From Patescibacteria group bacterium (GTDB lineage: Bacteria; Patescibacteriota; Minisyncoccia; Phycocordibacterales; PALSA-1337): 13,123 nucleotides of DNA. The notes under the pieces were generated by a model, which saw only the letters and a list, made by a program, of their open reading frames with translations, was not told where the DNA came from and made no database searches. The DNA lies in assembly GCA_004298345.1 (NCBI GenBank), contig SCTV01000078.1, positions 1 to 13,123 of the forward strand. The letters run 5' to 3'. This document shows, piece after piece, positions 11,329-13,123 of the stretch. Numbering within the stretch: the stretch's first letter is position 1; each line of letters begins with the position of its first letter. Both the position numbers and the translations under genes were made by a program.

Positions 11329-11508
11329 ATGACCACAAACGAGTTTCAGTCGACTATCGGACCGTTCCTTGGTTTGATAGGAATCGTGATAATCCTGGAT
11401 CTCATTTTCTCAGACCGGATGCTGAGCCGAAACGCCTTCATACGAAGGGGTATCTCAGCTGTCATGGTCATCACCATCGGTGCCTACCTGATGGTGCACT
11501 CACAGTGA
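11329..11508 (+). CDS. Small two-TM membrane protein (copy 1)
   Basis: From the ATG at 11329 it is 59 residues: a polar start (MTTNEFQST), TM1 at about 10-28 (IGPFLGLIGIVIILDLIF), a basic loop (DRMLSRNAFIRRG, 29-41) and TM2 at about 42-56 (ISAVMVITIGAYLMV). The basic loop predicts both ends outside and the loop in the cytoplasm. Topology and the SAV..GA..M pattern of TM2 match the downstream gene. The frame is also open from an ATG at 11287, directly after a small hairpin at 11268-11286, but the paralog comparison favours 11329. No Shine-Dalgarno is seen for either start. Function is unknown; small toxins, holin-like proteins and respiratory accessory proteins share this shape, but nothing specific supports any of them. 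Confidence 0.6.
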   Translation: MTTNEFQSTIGPFLGLIGIVIILDLIFSDRMLSRNAFIRRGISAVMVITIGAYLMVHSQ

Positions 11509-11544
11509 TTATCGGGAAAACAGCAGGCGCCGGTAACAAAGTCC

Positions 11545-11571
11545 TCCGCAAATATATGCGGATTTTTATTT
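11545..11571 (+). terminator. Intrinsic terminator of small membrane protein 1
   Basis: TCCGCA (11545-11550) and TGCGGA (11557-11562) with a 6-nt AT loop, followed by TTTTTATTTT. Confidence 0.85.
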
Positions 11572-11587
11572 TAAAGACGGTGGCTAT

Positions 11588-11616
11588 TTGACTTATTATC
11601 TATTTTGATATATAAT
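11588..11616 (+). promoter_or_regulatory. Strong sigma70-like promoter for small membrane protein 2
   Basis: TTGACT (11588-11593), a 17-bp spacer and TATAAT (11611-11616). An 8-bp inverted repeat links ATAAGAAG (11615-11622) at the transcription start with CTTCTTAT (11669-11676) at the start codon. Confidence 0.7.
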
Positions 11617-11674
11617 AAGAAGCGGCAAATTTGAAGTAGAGGGCATGGTGCTTTTTACATAATAGGTTCTTCTT

Positions 11675-12052
11675 ATGAGTGCAGAAACATGGCTGAGAAT
11701 CGGTGGACTCTTCTTGGTATGCGGACTAGCTGGCACATTCGTGAGGATTGCTGAGCGAGAAAAGCTGAAGGAAATCAAGTGTGTCAAACAGCTTCTCTAT
11801 TCAGCGGTGACGATGGTGCTGGGAGCGATAATCATGCTCGCCGCTACCGACCAGATCAACCGTCGGGTGAAAAAGAATGTTCCCGCAATCCGTTCCTTAC
11901 CAGGGAAAAACCGTGTGCCCAAAGACAAACCTGTCACCAACTGGCTTGCCGAGCATCCCGCTCGGCTTTTTATTTTGCCGAGTGAGAAGCGTGGCGACAT
12001 AGTAATGTACACAACGTTTGAGTCGAAGTTGAAAAAAGCTTCGCTTATTTAA
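11675..12052 (+). CDS. Small two-TM membrane protein (copy 2), probably extended by stop-codon loss
   Basis: The open frame gives 125 residues. TM1 is at about 7-24 (LRIGGLFLVCGLAGTFV), a charged loop at 25-38 (RIAEREKLKEIKCVK), TM2 at about 41-57 (LYSAVTMVLGAIIMLAA), and then a basic tail. The TM pair resembles the upstream gene (SAVTMVLGA versus SAVMVITIGA). A strong intrinsic terminator lies inside the frame at 11948-11976, 3 bp after the TGG codon for W90 (11942-11944). The natural protein may have ended near residue 90, with TGG replacing an ancestral TGA or TAG. The remaining 35 codons then run through the terminator and overlap the convergent rnhB gene by 8 bp. Function is unknown. Confidence 0.55.
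   Translation: MSAETWLRIGGLFLVCGLAGTFVRIAEREKLKEIKCVKQLLYSAVTMVLGAIIMLAATDQINRRVKKNVPAIRSLPGKNRVPKDKPVTNWLAEHPARLFILPSEKRGDIVMYTTFESKLKKASLI
11948..11976 (+). terminator. Intrinsic terminator inside the frame of small membrane protein 2
   Basis: GCCGAGC (11948-11954) pairs perfectly with GCTCGGC (11960-11966) across a 5-nt loop, followed by TTTTTATTTT. It has the same form as the terminators that follow other small plus-strand genes here, but lies upstream of the current stop codon. Confidence 0.8.
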
Positions 12053-12692
12053 CAAGTTTTCTCAAGAAACTCTTTCGATGTAATGGCGACAACCCGTGCT
12101 TTTTTATCTTTTCATAATGTTTGCGAGTGCCATAACCTTTGTGTACTTCAAAATCATACTGCGCATAATTTTTCGCATACGAAACCATTAGTCGATCACG
12201 AGAAACTTTTGCTACAATAGACGCGAGACCAATAATCGGCTCCTTGAGGTCACCTTTGATAATCGTCTTTTGATTTTTATATTTAACTGGAGCATAGAGG
12301 CTACCGTCCAGAAGCACTTGAGTGTTCTCTGGATTAGGCGCTACCTTTTGTAAAGACTTTTGGAGCGCCTTTCGTATAGATGGAGCAAGACCTTTGGTAT
12401 CTATGTCTTTTGCGGAAACAAAAGTAACAGCAAAGTCGAGGACGCCGGCCTCTCGAGCCGAACAAATGTGTACAAACCATTTCTCTCTTTGCTCAGGTGA
12501 AAGTTTTTTAGAATCTTTGATACCGGAAAAAAGCTGGCGAAATTCGGCACGCGAAAGCTGCGCTTTCGCGTGCTCCATATCCACGCAGAGCGCCCCCACT
12601 ACTACTGGCCCCGCTATCGGCCCGCGCCCCACTTCATCTATTCCCACTACATATCTGAATTTTTTATTATTTCTACTATTTAACCCGAGCAT
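12045..12692 (-). CDS. rnhB: Ribonuclease HII
   Basis: Removes ribonucleotides from DNA and RNA primers by cutting the RNA strand of hybrids. From the ATG at 12692 it is 215 residues, normal for the family. Catalytic acids are all visible: D19 and E20 in VVGIDEVGRGPIAGPVVVG, D129 in LLDGS and D166 in ASIVAKVSRDR. The C-terminal signature YDFEVHKGYGTRKHYEKIKKHG and the LHRKSF end are present. The frame is open to 12728, but TATACT (12700-12705) would start transcription at about 12693, so 12692 is favoured and the mRNA is predicted leaderless. Its 3' end overlaps the extended frame of the convergent membrane-protein gene by 8 bp. Only a weak 4-bp stem with a T-run (around 12026-12036) follows. 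Confidence 0.95.
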   Translation of the reverse strand: MLGLNSRNNKKFRYVVGIDEVGRGPIAGPVVVGALCVDMEHAKAQLSRAEFRQLFSGIKDSKKLSPEQREKWFVHICSAREAGVLDFAVTFVSAKDIDTKGLAPSIRKALQKSLQKVAPNPENTQVLLDGSLYAPVKYKNQKTIIKGDLKEPIIGLASIVAKVSRDRLMVSYAKNYAQYDFEVHKGYGTRKHYEKIKKHGLSPLHRKSFLRKLVK

Positions 12693-12699
12693 ACAAAAC

Positions 12700-12728
12700 A
12701 GTATACTCCGTAAACAAATCTTTGCCAT
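12700..12728 (-). promoter_or_regulatory. Predicted rnhB promoter
   Basis: On the minus strand, ATGGCA (12723-12728), a 17-bp spacer and TATACT (12700-12705), 8 nt from the ATG at 12692. Its -35 overlaps that of the divergent HIT gene. Confidence 0.45.
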
Positions 12729-12749
12729 TAATACATCCTAAGATATACT
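12722..12749 (+). promoter_or_regulatory. Predicted promoter of the HIT-family gene
   Basis: TTGCCA (12722-12727), a 16-bp spacer and TATACT (12744-12749). The predicted start lies about 3 nt before the ATG at 12759. Confidence 0.5.
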
Positions 12750-12758
12750 AGTTCTATT

Positions 12759-13123
12759 ATGTTATATGTAGACTTTTTGAAAGAGGTGTGTGAGTGTCCA
12801 TTTTGTGATCATGATAAATATAAATTTATTGGAGACGAGCATGCATTTCTTACCTACTCCCTCGCCCCATACCACCCCCACCACCTCCTCGTGATACCAA
12901 AAAAACACCGCCTATCCATATTCGACATCAGCCAGGAGGAAAAAGGGTCTATCGATGTTCTACTATCTAGAGGAATGCACCTTCTTCGTGAATTGGGTTA
13001 TGATAATTTTACGGTTCTCATCAGAGAAGGTAACAACAAAGCACGGAGTGTAGAGCATATGCATTGGCACCTGATACCAAATACACAAATTGGTAATCTA
13101 GACACCGATCATTTTAAGAGAGA
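12759..13123 (+). CDS. HIT-family nucleotide hydrolase/transferase (partial, runs off the right edge)
   Basis: Reading from the ATG at 12759 gives 121 codons without a stop up to the window edge. The product has the histidine triad H100-M-H102-W-H104-L-I (EHMHWHLIP), which fits H-U-H-U-H-U-U; H102 is the expected nucleophile that carries the nucleotide intermediate. An N-terminal C13-P-F-C16 pair together with later His residues suits the zinc-binding HIT subgroup, and LAPYHPHHLLVIPKKH (35-50) is the typical central strand. Likely substrates are dinucleoside polyphosphates or nucleoside phosphoramidates. The C-terminus is missing here only because the window ends. It is divergent from rnhB with overlapping promoters. 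Confidence 0.9.
   Translation, partial: MLYVDFLKEVCECPFCDHDKYKFIGDEHAFLTYSLAPYHPHHLLVIPKKHRLSIFDISQEEKGSIDVLLSRGMHLLRELGYDNFTVLIREGNNKARSVEHMHWHLIPNTQIGNLDTDHFKR

Noticed and set aside
12692..12728. rnhB beginning at the ATG at 12728
   Set aside because: The extra 12 residues lack family features, and a TATACT -10 box at 12700-12705 would put that start upstream of transcription.
1..13123. CRISPR array or known defence operon
   Set aside because: No regularly spaced direct repeats and no Cas, restriction, toxin-antitoxin or Abi-type motifs were found. The Myb/SANT-like and two-TM proteins alone do not support such a claim.

Overview
The window reads like a chromosomal segment of a small-genome bacterium of the candidate phyla radiation (Patescibacteria, most likely a Parcubacteria-type lineage). 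This placement is inferred from gene content and style and has not been tested with a database. The evidence is a short DnaX without its zinc module, a NusB domain fused to a Nudix domain, a membrane-anchored C39-like protease with a short Cys-rich motif of a kind I associate with these phyla, many small orphan proteins, and compact intergenic DNA. The standard genetic code fits: TGA is used as a stop and Trp is encoded by TGG.

Layout. 1-3630: a 2H phosphoesterase, a secreted low-complexity protein, a membrane-anchored C39-like peptidase with C-terminal TPR-like helices, and a GNAT acetyltransferase, all on the minus strand. 3640-3862: tRNA-Gln(UUG), followed on its 3' side by a cluster of hairpins and partial copies of the tRNA 3' end. 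3938-4966: dnaX (minus). 4970-6400: palindrome-rich DNA with two small minus-strand orphan genes, one behind a multi-branched leader, and an orphan 23-bp hairpin that looks like a plus-strand terminator. 6399-7400: a tRNA-dihydrouridine synthase (minus). 7445-9147: a plus-strand run of four small single-gene units (Myb/SANT-like protein, unknown protein, two ferredoxins), each with its own promoter and terminator. 9211-11100: an apparent rpmF / nusB-nudix / rnc operon (minus). 11235-12052: two tandem related two-TM small proteins (plus). 12045-12692: rnhB (minus), divergent from a HIT-family gene cut off by the right edge.

Two styles of expression alternate. Several conserved genes (C39-like peptidase, GNAT, dnaX, dus, rpmF, rnhB) have a -10 box whose last base lies only 7-8 nt from the A of a plausible ATG, predicting leaderless or nearly leaderless mRNAs. 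This also argues for start codons inside the longest open frames. The small orphan genes instead have leaders of about 35-105 nt, often with hairpins and sometimes with a Shine-Dalgarno sequence, and most end in their own intrinsic terminator.

Housekeeping functions are translation and RNA processing (L32, NusB, RNase III, Dus, tRNA-Gln), replication (DnaX, RNase HII) and nucleotide chemistry (HIT, Nudix). I found no complete defence system, CRISPR array, transposase or integrase. The most unusual material is non-coding: the tRNA-derived hairpin cluster, the branched leader at 5456-5558, the perfect palindromes at 5055-5180, the hairpin at 6221-6270, and a terminator buried inside the reading frame at 11948-11976.
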